From assembly GCF_000007705.1 (NCBI RefSeq), contig NC_005085.1, positions 1,435,752 through 1,499,751 of the forward strand: 64,000 bases of DNA, written 5' to 3'. Position numbers and translations under genes: made by a program. Every line of letters begins with the position of its first letter. Within the stretch, counting starts at the first letter, position 1. The stretch comes from Chromobacterium violaceum ATCC 12472. Lineage in GTDB: Bacteria; Pseudomonadota; Gammaproteobacteria; Burkholderiales; Chromobacteriaceae. The notes beneath the pieces are model-generated. The model saw nothing but the letters and a program-made list of their open reading frames with translations. It was not told the origin of the DNA and did no database searches. Shown in pieces: positions 43,117 to 51,337 of this stretch.

Positions 43117-44200
43117 TCAATGTCCTCGCGATGTAGTCGAGGTCCGCGTTGCCCAGGTCCGGGTGCAGCGGCACCGTGGTCAGCGAGCGCAGCAGCCGGG
43201 CGGCGTTGGGGCACTCCCGGCGGTAGCGCGCCAGCAGCGGCAGCTGGTACAGCGGCTGGTTGTCGTACTTGCCGATGTCGGACGGGATGCCGCGCGCCAT
43301 CTGGTAGCGCACCAGTTGCCGGCCGTCATGGCCGACCGCCTGCAGCAGCAGCGCATAGCCGTTGGCTTGGCCATGCTCGGGCAGCGGCAATTCGCGCAGC
43401 GCCGGGTTGCCCAGCGCGGCCAGCAGCCGCTCGCGGTTGCTCAGACGGATATCCAAGTGCCGCGCCAACTGCCGGCTGCGCGCCAGGCCCAGCGCCGCTT
43501 GCAGGCCGCCCAGCTTCAGGTTGATGCCCACGCTCCGGCCGGTGAGGTTGCCGAAGCGGGTGTAGGCGCGGATGCGCTCGGCTCGCTCCGGATCGGCGGT
43601 CATGACGAAGCCGCCCTCGCCGGTGGACATGAATTTGCAGTCGTGGGTGCTGAAGCAGCAGATCTCGCCGATGCGCGCCAGCCAGTCGCCGTTCAGCCGG
43701 GTCATGTGGCAGTGGGCCAGATCCTGGATCAGCGGAATGCCGCGCGCGCGCAGCAAGGCCCAGGTCCGGTCCGAGGGGACGGGATAGCCCCACATCGGCA
43801 CTTCGATCGCCGCGCGGGTGCGCGGTCCAAGGCAGCGTTGCAGGTCGTCCGGGTCCAGGCCGAAGCTGTCGGGCGCCGTGTCGCAGAACACCGGCACCAG
43901 GCCCTGCGCCAGAATGGGCAGCACGGTGCAGATCGGGCAGGTGGGCGCGAGCACCACTTCGTCGCCGGGGGAGAAGTCGATGCCGGCCAGCGCGGCGTGG
44001 ACCGAGGCGGCGCCGGAGGAAACGGCGATCACGTGCGGGAAACCGTACAGGCTTCCCAGCGCCGCTTCGTATTCCGCGACGACGTCGGCGGTGCCGGACA
44101 GGCCGCCGCGCAGCGCGCGGGCGAGTTCGGCGGCATCGTCCGGCGTGTCGTGGGCGCAGGTTTCGGCGATGTGGCGTGTTTCAAGCGCGATCGTGCTCAT
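43097..44200 (-). CDS. DegT/DnrJ/EryC1/StrS aminotransferase, copy 1
   Basis: This 367-residue PLP enzyme belongs to the sugar aminotransferase family. The internal aldimine lysine is Lys189 in STHDCKFMSTGEGG, and AVSSGAASVHAAL forms the phosphate cup. In place of the family's usual TFxAT stretch it has PTCPICTV, also seen in copy 2. It would transaminate a keto-sugar or keto-cyclitol. ATG 44200 is preferred over 44203 because GGAG lies 7 bases upstream. It is paralogous to the gene at 44712, separated by a NUDIX gene. Confidence 0.88.
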   Translation of the reverse strand: MSTIALETRHIAETCAHDTPDDAAELARALRGGLSGTADVVAEYEAALGSLYGFPHVIAVSSGAASVHAALAGIDFSPGDEVVLAPTCPICTVLPILAQGLVPVFCDTAPDSFGLDPDDLQRCLGPRTRAAIEVPMWGYPVPSDRTWALLRARGIPLIQDLAHCHMTRLNGDWLARIGEICCFSTHDCKFMSTGEGGFVMTADPERAERIRAYTRFGNLTGRSVGINLKLGGLQAALGLARSRQLARHLDIRLSNRERLLAALGNPALRELPLPEHGQANGYALLLQAVGHDGRQLVRYQMARGIPSDIGKYDNQPLYQLPLLARYRRECPNAARLLRSLTTVPLHPDLGNADLDYIARTLNDYVPN

Positions 44201-44715
44201 CATCGGACTCCCTGCTGCACCGCCTGCCATACCGCCTGGTCGTCGTACAGGCCCTCCAGCATGCGGCGGAAATTGGCGAACATCGGCAACGCGTCCAGCC
44301 GTTCGCGCGGGAAGAAGCCGACTTCCACGGCTTCGCGGCCTGGTGGACAGCGCCGTTCCGGCGTCGCGCACAGGTAGATCAGGTCCAGGTGGTAGTGCGG
44401 GGTCTTGGGATCGGCGATGTACTCGCACAGCACCCGGTACGGGCGGTGCAGCGCGGAGACATCGGCCTCTTCATCCTCCAGCGCGAGATCCCGTTCGCCA
44501 AGCAGCCGAGCGTGGATCCCGGTTTCCTCGCGCACTTCGCGCAGCGCCGCCTCATCCGGCGTTTCGTGCCGTTCGACGTGGCCGCCGGGGTACAGCCAGA
44601 CGCCGAGCTTGCGGTGCCGCAGCAGCAGCACCTCATGGTGGGGGTTGAGCACGAAGGCGGAAGCGGTGAAGTGCCGTTCCAACCCGGCGCGCTGCATCGC
44701 GCGGTCGGTGATCAT
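44200..44715 (-). CDS. NUDIX hydrolase
   Basis: This 171-residue protein has a NUDIX box GGHVERHETPDEAALREVREETG (residues 44-66, REVREETG intact). Upstream is LLLRHRKLGVWLYPGGH and downstream an aromatic-rich substrate region. It is not closely related to the NudK-like gene in the same cluster. It overlaps both DegT genes by a few bases, so its expression is tied to theirs. The likely substrate is a nucleotide sugar or other nucleoside diphosphate derivative. Confidence 0.85.
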   Translation of the reverse strand: MITDRAMQRAGLERHFTASAFVLNPHHEVLLLRHRKLGVWLYPGGHVERHETPDEAALREVREETGIHARLLGERDLALEDEEADVSALHRPYRVLCEYIADPKTPHYHLDLIYLCATPERRCPPGREAVEVGFFPRERLDALPMFANFRRMLEGLYDDQAVWQAVQQGVR

Positions 44716-45827
44716 GGCGCCTGGTACCCGTTGATGACGTCCGCCATGTAGTCCAACTCTTCCTCGCCCAGCGCCGGGTGTACCGGCAGCGTGGTCATGC
44801 CGGAGAGCAGCGCTTCGGCATTCGGGCAGTCGCGGCGGTACTGCTCCAGCGCCGGGAAGCGGTACAGCGCCTGGCAGCCGTAGCGCTTGATGTCGGATGG
44901 AATGCCGCGCGCGTCCAGGTAGTCGATGAAGGCGCGGTTGTCGGCGAACCCCAGTTCCAGGTTGAGAAAGTAGTAGTTGGGGTTGCCGCCTTCTATGATC
45001 CGCTTTTCCCGAACCTGGGGGTGGCGCAGCCGTTGCAGCAGATGGCGGGCATGGGTGCGCCGGCGGTCTATCTGCCCGGCGAGCTTGTCCAGCCGGCTGT
45101 GGCCCAGCGCCGCCGGCAGCGCGGCCAGCTTGTAGTTGAGGCCGAAGTCCGCGCCGTTGAGGTTGCCGAAGCGGCTGTAGGAGCGGCAGCGCTCGGCGAG
45201 CTCGGCGTCGTCGGTCAGCAGGAAGCCGCCCTCGCCGGTGGCCAGCGGCTTGCGCTCGTGGGTGCTGAAGCAGGACAGGTGGCCGTAGGACGACAGGTGC
45301 CGGCCGTGCAGCGTGCTGCCGTGCGAGTGGGCCAGGTCCAGAATCAGCTTCAAGTCCAGCGAGTCGGCCAGTCCCCGCAATTCGTCCACTTCAGTGGGGT
45401 AGCCCCACATCGGGATGTCGATCAGCGCCGAGGCTCGGGGGGTGACGCGTTCCCTCACCGAGTCCGGATCGGCGCCGAAACCGTGTTCGCGGGTGTCCAC
45501 AAACACGGGATTGGCGCCGGCGGCGATGATGGGGTAGACCGTGCACAGCGGGCAGCTGGGCGTCAGCAACACGTCATCGCCGGGCTGCACGCCGGCGGCG
45601 AACAGCGCCACGCTCACGGCCGCGCCGCCGGAAGACACGGCGATGGCCTCGGCGGCGCCGAACCAGGCGGCCAGCGCTTGCTCGTAGGCGACGACGGTGT
45701 CGCTGGTGCCGGACAGCGCGCCGCGCAGCGCCCGCTCCAGCGCGGGGAGATCGTCCGGGTATTGCGGACGGTATTTGTCGGAGATCACGCGGCCGGCGGT
45801 CTGGGCCGCGGCGATGGTTGCGGTCAT
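44712..45827 (-). CDS. DegT/DnrJ/EryC1/StrS aminotransferase, copy 2
   Basis: This 371-residue PLP enzyme has aldimine Lys193 in STHERKPLATGEGG, AVSSGGAAVSVAL as the phosphate cup and PSCPLCTV in the position matching copy 1. It aligns along its length with copy 1 at roughly 40-50 percent identity by eye (shared PMWGYP, RFGNLNG, RGIPSDI, YRxxCPNA). Two copies may aminate two positions or form a heterodimer. It starts 17 bases after the dehydrogenase and overlaps the NUDIX gene. Confidence 0.88.
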   Translation of the reverse strand: MTATIAAAQTAGRVISDKYRPQYPDDLPALERALRGALSGTSDTVVAYEQALAAWFGAAEAIAVSSGGAAVSVALFAAGVQPGDDVLLTPSCPLCTVYPIIAAGANPVFVDTREHGFGADPDSVRERVTPRASALIDIPMWGYPTEVDELRGLADSLDLKLILDLAHSHGSTLHGRHLSSYGHLSCFSTHERKPLATGEGGFLLTDDAELAERCRSYSRFGNLNGADFGLNYKLAALPAALGHSRLDKLAGQIDRRRTHARHLLQRLRHPQVREKRIIEGGNPNYYFLNLELGFADNRAFIDYLDARGIPSDIKRYGCQALYRFPALEQYRRDCPNAEALLSGMTTLPVHPALGEEELDYMADVINGYQAP

Positions 45828-45844
45828 GGAGGACTCCCGTTCGG

Positions 45845-46897
45845 TTACAGCGACAGAGATTCGATGCCGGTGCGTATCCGGCTATGGGCGTTTTGCAGGC
45901 CCTGGGCCACGGCGTCGGCCGAGCAGATTTCCTCGATCACGCGGTAGGTGGGCAGCAGGCTGGCGAAGTCCGCCTCGAAGCGGCGGTGCTCGCGTATCGC
46001 CTGGAAGAACTGGTGCAACTCGCCGTGGTAGCCGCTGCGCTCGTAGCCGGAGTCCAGCGGCCCAGGCTGCCAGGCGCCGCGCCAGCGCTTGGCCGCGCCG
46101 GTGGGGCGGGTCGCGTGTTCGGGTTCGTGCAGCGTGATGTTCCACAGGTTGTCGAGCTCCACCAGCGTGGAGCTGGAACTGACCAGCTTCATGTCGAACT
46201 CGAAATAAGGGAAGCTGGTTCCGGCCAGCAGACTGGCGGTGGCGCCGGATGAGAAGGCCATGTCTGCCTTGACGATCAGCGCGTCGTCGTGGCGCTGCAC
46301 GCTGGATTGCACGCGGCGCAGCTCGCCGTCGCCGAAGGTGATGGCCAGGTCTATCGTGTGGATGGCCTGCGCCAGCAGGAAGGAGCGCAGCGTGGAGTCC
46401 AGCCCCCACAGCGGGGCGCGCGGTTTGTTGGCGTAGTGGTTGAGCTGGATGTGCAGGGTCTCGCCGAATTCGTCCACCTGGGTCATCTCGCGCAGTTGGC
46501 GCACCGGGCGGGCGAACTTGAAGTTCATGCCCACGCCGGATACCACGTCGCTGCGGCGCGCGGCATCGATCAGCGTTTCCAGCTCCTCCAGCGTCGCGCA
46601 CGGCGGTTTTTCGACGAACACGTTGACGCCCTTGCTCATCGCCAGCAGCCCCATTTCGAAGTGCAGCTGCGGCGGGCCCGCCATCACCACCGCGTCCAGC
46701 GGGACCTGGTTCAGCATGGCCGGCACGTTGTCGAGCACCGGGATGTCGGAAATGAAGCGGTGGACGCGCCGCGCCCGTTCCAGATCGCTGTCGCACGCGG
46801 CGACGATCCGTATGTCCTGCATCTGCAGAAGAGACGGCAGCAGGTTTTCCTGCATCTGCGCGCCGATGCCGACAAGGCCAACCTTGATCAAGCTCAT
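45845..46897 (-). CDS. Gfo/Idh/MocA-family dehydrogenase, first gene of the cluster
   Basis: This 350-residue oxidoreductase has an N-terminal Rossmann fold (KVGLVGIGAQMQENLLPSL), the family EKPP motif in VNVFVEKPPCATLEE (catalytic Lys), and a C-terminal GFO/IDH alpha/beta domain. Members oxidise sugar or inositol hydroxyls, for example NtdC on glucose-6-phosphate C3. Paired with DegT aminotransferases and HAD phosphatases, it would supply the keto-sugar to be aminated. It is the promoter-proximal gene, preceded by a 433-base spacer. Confidence 0.87.
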   Translation of the reverse strand: MSLIKVGLVGIGAQMQENLLPSLLQMQDIRIVAACDSDLERARRVHRFISDIPVLDNVPAMLNQVPLDAVVMAGPPQLHFEMGLLAMSKGVNVFVEKPPCATLEELETLIDAARRSDVVSGVGMNFKFARPVRQLREMTQVDEFGETLHIQLNHYANKPRAPLWGLDSTLRSFLLAQAIHTIDLAITFGDGELRRVQSSVQRHDDALIVKADMAFSSGATASLLAGTSFPYFEFDMKLVSSSSTLVELDNLWNITLHEPEHATRPTGAAKRWRGAWQPGPLDSGYERSGYHGELHQFFQAIREHRRFEADFASLLPTYRVIEEICSADAVAQGLQNAHSRIRTGIESLSL

Positions 46898-47284
46898 CGT
46901 GAATCTCCATGACCGGCCCCGCGCCAGGCGCGGCGTGCCCGTGTTGCTCTGGATTGATGAAAAGCCTCAGCCCTGCGCAAGGATCAGCGCATGGCCGAGT
47001 CATGCCCCAATGAGGAAAACGACACAGCAGCAAGCGGTTTTTATCGTTGGCATCGGATTCGCGGGACGCGACGCCGGTGCGGGCGGGTAGGCTCTGGCGG
47101 CTTTGCGGGAGACGGTTGTGGGCCGTTCATGCGGCGAGTATGTGCCGCGGGGGGCTGGGGATAGGCGAATACTGATAGAAAAGACAGGTCTGTTTTTGTT
47201 CAAACTGTCAGGCCGGAATGGTCTCCATGTCTGGAGAGTTAGACTGGGCGGAGCTTGCGCCGTGTGGCCATTCGCGCCACATGC
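46898..47284. other. intergenic region upstream of the biosynthetic block
   Basis: No gene is supported in this spacer, which must hold the promoter of the cluster. Two dyads are visible: TCTCCA-TGTC-TGGAGA (47222-47237) and GACAG...CTGTC (47183-47209). I found no convincing sigma-70 promoter and no clear lux-type box. Confidence 0.4.
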
Positions 47285-47312
47285 AAAAACGCCGCCGGAA
47301 ATCCGGCGGCGT
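47285..47312 (-). terminator. rho-independent terminator of sdaA
   Basis: On the minus strand CGCCGCCGGA-TT-TCCGGCGGCG is followed by T5. It starts about 20 bases past the sdaA stop. Confidence 0.85.
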
Positions 47313-47330
47313 CGATGGGAACTCGCGGGC

Positions 47331-48731
47331 TCAGGCCGCGTCGTCGATCCAGCGGATGGCCTGGGTCGGCACCACCTTGTTTTCCGCCTTGATCTGCAGC
47401 GCGAGGCCGCCGCAGGAGGTTTCGCGGTACTTGGCGTCCATGTCCTTGCCGGTTTCGTACATCGCGGCGATCACCTTGTCCAGCGACACCTTGGGGCTGC
47501 TGACGCGGTGCATGGCCATGCGGGCGGCGTTGATGGCCTTGACCGCGGCGATGGCGTTGCGCTCGATGCAGGGGATCTGCACCTGGCCGCCCACCGGGTC
47601 GCAAGTCAGGCCCAGGTTGTGCTCCATGGCGATCTCGGCCGCCATGCATACCTGGGACGGGCTGCCGCCCATCAGTTCGGTCAGGCCGGCGGCCGCCATC
47701 GAACAGGCGACGCCCACCTCGCCCTGGCAGCCGACTTCGGCGCCGGAGATCGACGCGTTCAGCTTGAACAGGCAGCCGATGGCGCCGGAGGACAGGAAGA
47801 AGCGCAGGCAGCTGTCGTCGTCCAGCGGCTGGATGAAGTGGTTGTAGTAGGCGAGCACGGCCGGCACGATGCCGCAGGCGCCGTTGGTCGGCGCGGTGAC
47901 CACGCGGCCGCCGGCCGCGTTTTCCTCGGACATCGCCATCGCGTACATATTGACCCAGTCCATCACGCTCATCGGGTCCTTGGCCACGGTGAGCGAGCTG
48001 GTCAGCATCCGGTGCAGCGCGGGCGCGCGGCGGGGGATGCGCATCGGGCCGGGCAGGTTGCCTTCGGTGCGCATGCCGCGCTCGATGCTGCTCTTCATCA
48101 CTTCCCACACGCGGCGGAAGTGGGCCTGGGTGTCCTTGACGTCGTGGAAGGCTTTCTCGTTTTCCATCACCAGCGCGGCGATGGACAGGCCGGTTTCCTC
48201 GCACATGTCGATCAGCTGCTGGGCGGTGACGAAATGGTAGGGCACCGGGGTGTCGCTGCAGCTGGACTGGTTGAAGTGCTCTTCGTCGACGATGAAGCCG
48301 CCGCCGATCGAATAGTAGGTCTTGGTCAGGACTTTTTCGTCGTCGACGAAGGCGTGGATCTGCATGCCGTTTTCGTGCAGCGGCAGATTGGCGGTGTGGA
48401 AGTCCATGCCGAAGGCCACGCGCTGGTGGGTGCGGCCCAGCGTCAGCTGGCTGGTTTGCTCCACGTCTGCGATCAGGCTGGCGCTGGCGTCCGGGTCCAC
48501 GGTGTCGGGCAGATTGCCGGCGAGGCCGAGGATGATGGCCTGGTCGGTGCAGTGGCCCTTGCCGGTGAGGGCGAGCGAGCCGTAGCAGTCGACATGGACG
48601 CGGTTGACCTGGTTGAACTTGCCGGTTTCCTTGAGCGCGCCGAGGAACTGGTGGCCGGCCTTCATCGGGCCGACGGTGTGGGAGCTGGAGGGGCCTACGC
48701 CGATTTTGTAGATGTCGCTCATGCTGAACAT
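47331..48731 (-). CDS. sdaA: L-serine ammonia-lyase
   Basis: This 466-residue enzyme deaminates L-serine to pyruvate with a [4Fe-4S] cluster. The N-terminal beta domain starts SDIYKIGVGPSSSHTVGPMKAG. The catalytic domain holds NGACGIVPAVLAYY and the cluster Cys in GCQGEVGVACSMAAAGL and LTCDPVGGQVQIPC. It is the single-chain type. It lies downstream of the serine transporter sdaC on the same strand, separated by 210 bases. Pyruvate made here could feed PflB, encoded nearby. Confidence 0.95.
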   Translation of the reverse strand: MFSMSDIYKIGVGPSSSHTVGPMKAGHQFLGALKETGKFNQVNRVHVDCYGSLALTGKGHCTDQAIILGLAGNLPDTVDPDASASLIADVEQTSQLTLGRTHQRVAFGMDFHTANLPLHENGMQIHAFVDDEKVLTKTYYSIGGGFIVDEEHFNQSSCSDTPVPYHFVTAQQLIDMCEETGLSIAALVMENEKAFHDVKDTQAHFRRVWEVMKSSIERGMRTEGNLPGPMRIPRRAPALHRMLTSSLTVAKDPMSVMDWVNMYAMAMSEENAAGGRVVTAPTNGACGIVPAVLAYYNHFIQPLDDDSCLRFFLSSGAIGCLFKLNASISGAEVGCQGEVGVACSMAAAGLTELMGGSPSQVCMAAEIAMEHNLGLTCDPVGGQVQIPCIERNAIAAVKAINAARMAMHRVSSPKVSLDKVIAAMYETGKDMDAKYRETSCGGLALQIKAENKVVPTQAIRWIDDAA

Positions 48732-48818
48732 GATGCTGCCTCTTTGAAGCGGGTGCGGCGGGAAGACAGGCGCGATCCGCGGCCTGTCAGGCTGCCGACA
48801 CGTGAGTGGGGGCGATTC

Positions 48819-48845
48819 CGGAGGGCCCGGCGCGGCCGGGCCTCC
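48819..48845. other. hairpin in the sdaC-sdaA spacer
   Basis: GGAGG-GCCCGG-CGCG-CCGGGC-CTCC-type dyad without a T tract, between sdaC and sdaA. It may set the ratio of the two messages. The rest of the 210-base spacer shows no gene. Confidence 0.35.
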
Positions 48846-48941
48846 TCATGGCTGTGTTCGGGGCCGCGGGAGTCCCTGCTTGTCCGGCAAGACGGTCTCG
48901 CCGGACGGGAGGGAGAGCAGGCGCGGTCCGCTGGCTTACGA

Positions 48942-50240
48942 TCAGGCGATCAGATCGTAGAAGATGGCGGAGATGGCGATCAGGCCGATCAGCGTCACGA
49001 AGATGTTGCTGGCGGCGCCGGAGTACTTCTTCATCGCCGGCACTTTCTGGATCGCGTACATCGGCATCAGGAACAGCAGCATCGCGATCACCGGGCCGCC
49101 CAGGGTTTCGATCATGCCCAGGATGGACGGGTTGATGGTGGCGATGATCCAGCAGGTGACGATCATGAAGATGGCGGTGTAGCGGTCCAGCTTGGACGAT
49201 TCGATGCTCTTGCCGTTCTGGCGCAGCTGCTTGATCACCAGGCCGTTGAAGCCTTCCTTGGCGCCCAGGTAGTGGCCCAGGAAGGACTTGCTGATGGCGA
49301 CCATGGCGATGATCGGGGCAACCCATTCCATCACCGGGTTTTGGAAGTGGTTGGCCAGGTAGGACAGGATGGAGATGTTCTGGGCCTTGGCGGCGGCCAG
49401 GTCGGCCGGGCTCAGGCTGAACACGCAGCTGAACACGAAGAACATCACGGTCAGCACCATCATGGTGTGGGCGCGAATCAGCACGCGGCTGGAGGCCGGC
49501 TCGGCGTCATCGCCGTGAAGCTTGCGCTGGTCGACGGAGAAGGACGAGATGATCGGCGAGTGGTTGAACGAGAACACCATCACCGGGATGGCCAGCCACA
49601 GCGTCTTGTAGAAGGCGCCGCTGGACAGCGCGTCGCCCAGGCTGCCGGCGTGGCGGATGGCGGTATCGCTCCATTGCGGGATCAGGTACAGCGCCAGCAG
49701 CATCAGCACCACCACGAACGGGTACACCAGGATGCTCATCGCCTTGACGATCATCTGGCCGCCCAGGCGCACGATGGACATCAGGCCCAGGATCAGCGCC
49801 AGCGAGAACACGGCGCGGGTGGCGATGCCGGTGCCCACTTCGATGTGCAGCTGGTTGTTCAGGAAGGACAGCACCGTGTTGGTGATGGCCACGCTGTACA
49901 TCAGCAGGATCGGGTAGATGGCGAAGAAGTACAGCAGGGTGATGATCTTGCCGGCGCCGAGACCGAAGTGCTCTTCCACCACCTCGGTGATGTCCGCGCC
50001 TTCCTTGCTGCCGGACAGCACGAAGCGGGTCAGGCCGCGGTGGGCGAAGAAGGTCAGCGGCAGGGCCAGGATGGCCATCAGCATCAGCGGCCACAGGCCG
50101 CCGATGCCGGCGTTGATCGGGAGGAACAGGACGCCGGCGCCGATGGCGGTGCCGTACAGGCCGAGCATCCAGGTGGTGTCGTGCTTGGACCAGCCGGATG
50201 AACCGGAGCGGGAAGCGGTGGAGGCGATTGCTTGAGACAT
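48942..50240 (-). CDS. sdaC: serine/threonine transporter, HAAAP family
   Basis: This 432-residue membrane protein of the SdaC/TdcC group (hydroxy and aromatic amino acid permeases) has eleven predicted membrane segments. Signatures are MLGLYGTAIGAGVLFLPINAG near the N-terminus and VMVFSFNHSPIISSFSVDQR in the middle. It imports L-serine with protons. It lies upstream of sdaA, giving a serine uptake and degradation unit. An FNR-type box lies 195 bases upstream. Confidence 0.92.
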   Translation of the reverse strand: MSQAIASTASRSGSSGWSKHDTTWMLGLYGTAIGAGVLFLPINAGIGGLWPLMLMAILALPLTFFAHRGLTRFVLSGSKEGADITEVVEEHFGLGAGKIITLLYFFAIYPILLMYSVAITNTVLSFLNNQLHIEVGTGIATRAVFSLALILGLMSIVRLGGQMIVKAMSILVYPFVVVLMLLALYLIPQWSDTAIRHAGSLGDALSSGAFYKTLWLAIPVMVFSFNHSPIISSFSVDQRKLHGDDAEPASSRVLIRAHTMMVLTVMFFVFSCVFSLSPADLAAAKAQNISILSYLANHFQNPVMEWVAPIIAMVAISKSFLGHYLGAKEGFNGLVIKQLRQNGKSIESSKLDRYTAIFMIVTCWIIATINPSILGMIETLGGPVIAMLLFLMPMYAIQKVPAMKKYSGAASNIFVTLIGLIAISAIFYDLIA

Positions 50241-50434
50241 GATAGGTGCCTTTTACAAAACGAAATATTCGCAATTACTGGGTCCGATGCCCTGCGCCTT
50301 TGTCGTTGGAAACAGGCCATCGGGAGAAAGCTGTTCTGACCGGTGCGATCCCGAGCGGTGGACGCTTAGCCGGTTGACTTGCCGCTCATCGTAAGTGCTT
50401 TGTAGTTTGGAAGGTACACATTTAAGAACATCAG

Positions 50435-50448
50435 TTGATTCTAATCAA
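50435..50448. promoter_or_regulatory. FNR/ANR-type box upstream of sdaC
   Basis: TTGAT-TCTA-ATCAA is a perfect match to the TTGATNNNNATCAA consensus of FNR regulators. It lies about 195 bases upstream of sdaC. Confidence 0.75.
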
Positions 50449-50875
50449 GATAAATTTGTCATCAAATGAACAAATGAACATGGTTGCCAGGTGTAAATTC
50501 CCTGCTTTTTGGAATGTTTACGGCATTTTGTTGCAGCTAATTGATTTTTTCATGGCATTTATTGGTTTTTAATTTTGGTTTTATTTTAAATTTCAAATTA
50601 AATGCCAATTTTCAGGTTTCGCATTTGATGAAGGCCTTGCTTGGCGCCAACTGTTTTCTGGAGTAATTGCTCTGCAACACCCTTGCGCTGAATTTCGGTG
50701 AGGATGGAGGCGGATCCTTGGGGCGGCGATGGAGAGACGTCCCGATTCCTGAAGGTGTTTTCCAATAGGACTCCTTGGTGCTGTTTTTTTAATGTATTGA
50801 ATTTAAAGGTGTTTGAATTTACGGGTGGGTGATCTGGATTGCGGCGCTGGTATGTTTTTGGCATTTATGGGCGAG

Positions 50876-50995
50876 TGTTCGATTTCTAATAGAATTGTTC
50901 GAAACAGTACTTGTTGCGATGAGTAATCGATAGCTAAATGTTCGAATTCGAAAATAAATAATAACAAAATGAACATTTGTTTTTCGAATTGAATG
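50876..50995. repeat. cluster of TTCGAA-type motifs, upstream group
   Basis: Related dyads occur at 50876 (GTGTTCGATTTCTAATAG), 50895 (TTGTTCGAAACA), 50938 (ATGTTCGAATTCGAAAAT) and 50978 (TGTTTTTCGAATTGAATG). They share the core TGTTCGAWTTCGAA and look like binding sites for one regulator. Confidence 0.5.
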
Positions 50996-51211
50996 ACTCA
51001 CGCCGACCAAGGCAGGCCATCCCATCGCGGCGGCGCGGGTGGCGGGGCCGCCATGCCGCGTGCGCGACGGACCGTCGAGCGCGGAAAGCGTCGGCTTTGA
51101 CTGAATCGGTTTGCAAATCAGCGTCTTGGTATTTCTTGCATCGGCGTGCCGGGAGCAGGGCGGGGGATCACGCGCCTGCGGCAAGGGTTCGGCAGGGTAT
51201 GGACTATTGGC

Positions 51212-51225
51212 TTGATTGTTATCAA
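51212..51225. promoter_or_regulatory. FNR/ANR-type box upstream of focA
   Basis: TTGAT-TGTT-ATCAA matches the FNR consensus exactly and lies 112 bases upstream of the focA start, a reasonable place for a class II site with a longish leader. Confidence 0.8.
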
Positions 51226-51337
51226 ACACAAATTTACTAAAACGAACATAAAATTTTCGTGAAGTCGCATCGGATGCGAACGGCTGGGCCGGCACCGATC
51301 TGCGCCAGCTTACCCACTATTGAAGAGACGAAACGAA

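Larger units (their letters stand above)
50241..51337. other. 1.1-kb AT-rich regulatory spacer between sdaC and focA
   Basis: No convincing gene is present; an 88-codon minus frame at 50598-50864 lacks a ribosome binding site. The spacer holds FNR-type boxes at 50435 and 51212 and at least three TTCGAA-type motifs between 50876 and 50995. Base composition is far below the window average at 50390-50600 and 50870-51000. It could hide a small RNA. Confidence 0.55.

Noticed and set aside
47183-47237. A lux-box-like operator for quorum sensing ahead of the biosynthetic block
   Set aside because: The CTG/CAG arms and spacing do not fit a CviR-type box; only short generic dyads are present.
47103-50201. 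A very long open frame (about 1,030 codons) on the plus strand opposite sdaA and sdaC
   Set aside because: It is a GC-rich shadow of real genes, full of His/Gln/Val low-complexity sequence, and crosses an intergenic region and a terminator.
50598-50864. An 88-codon minus-strand frame in the sdaC-focA spacer
   Set aside because: No ribosome binding site, unusual composition, no recognisable family; kept only as part of the spacer description.
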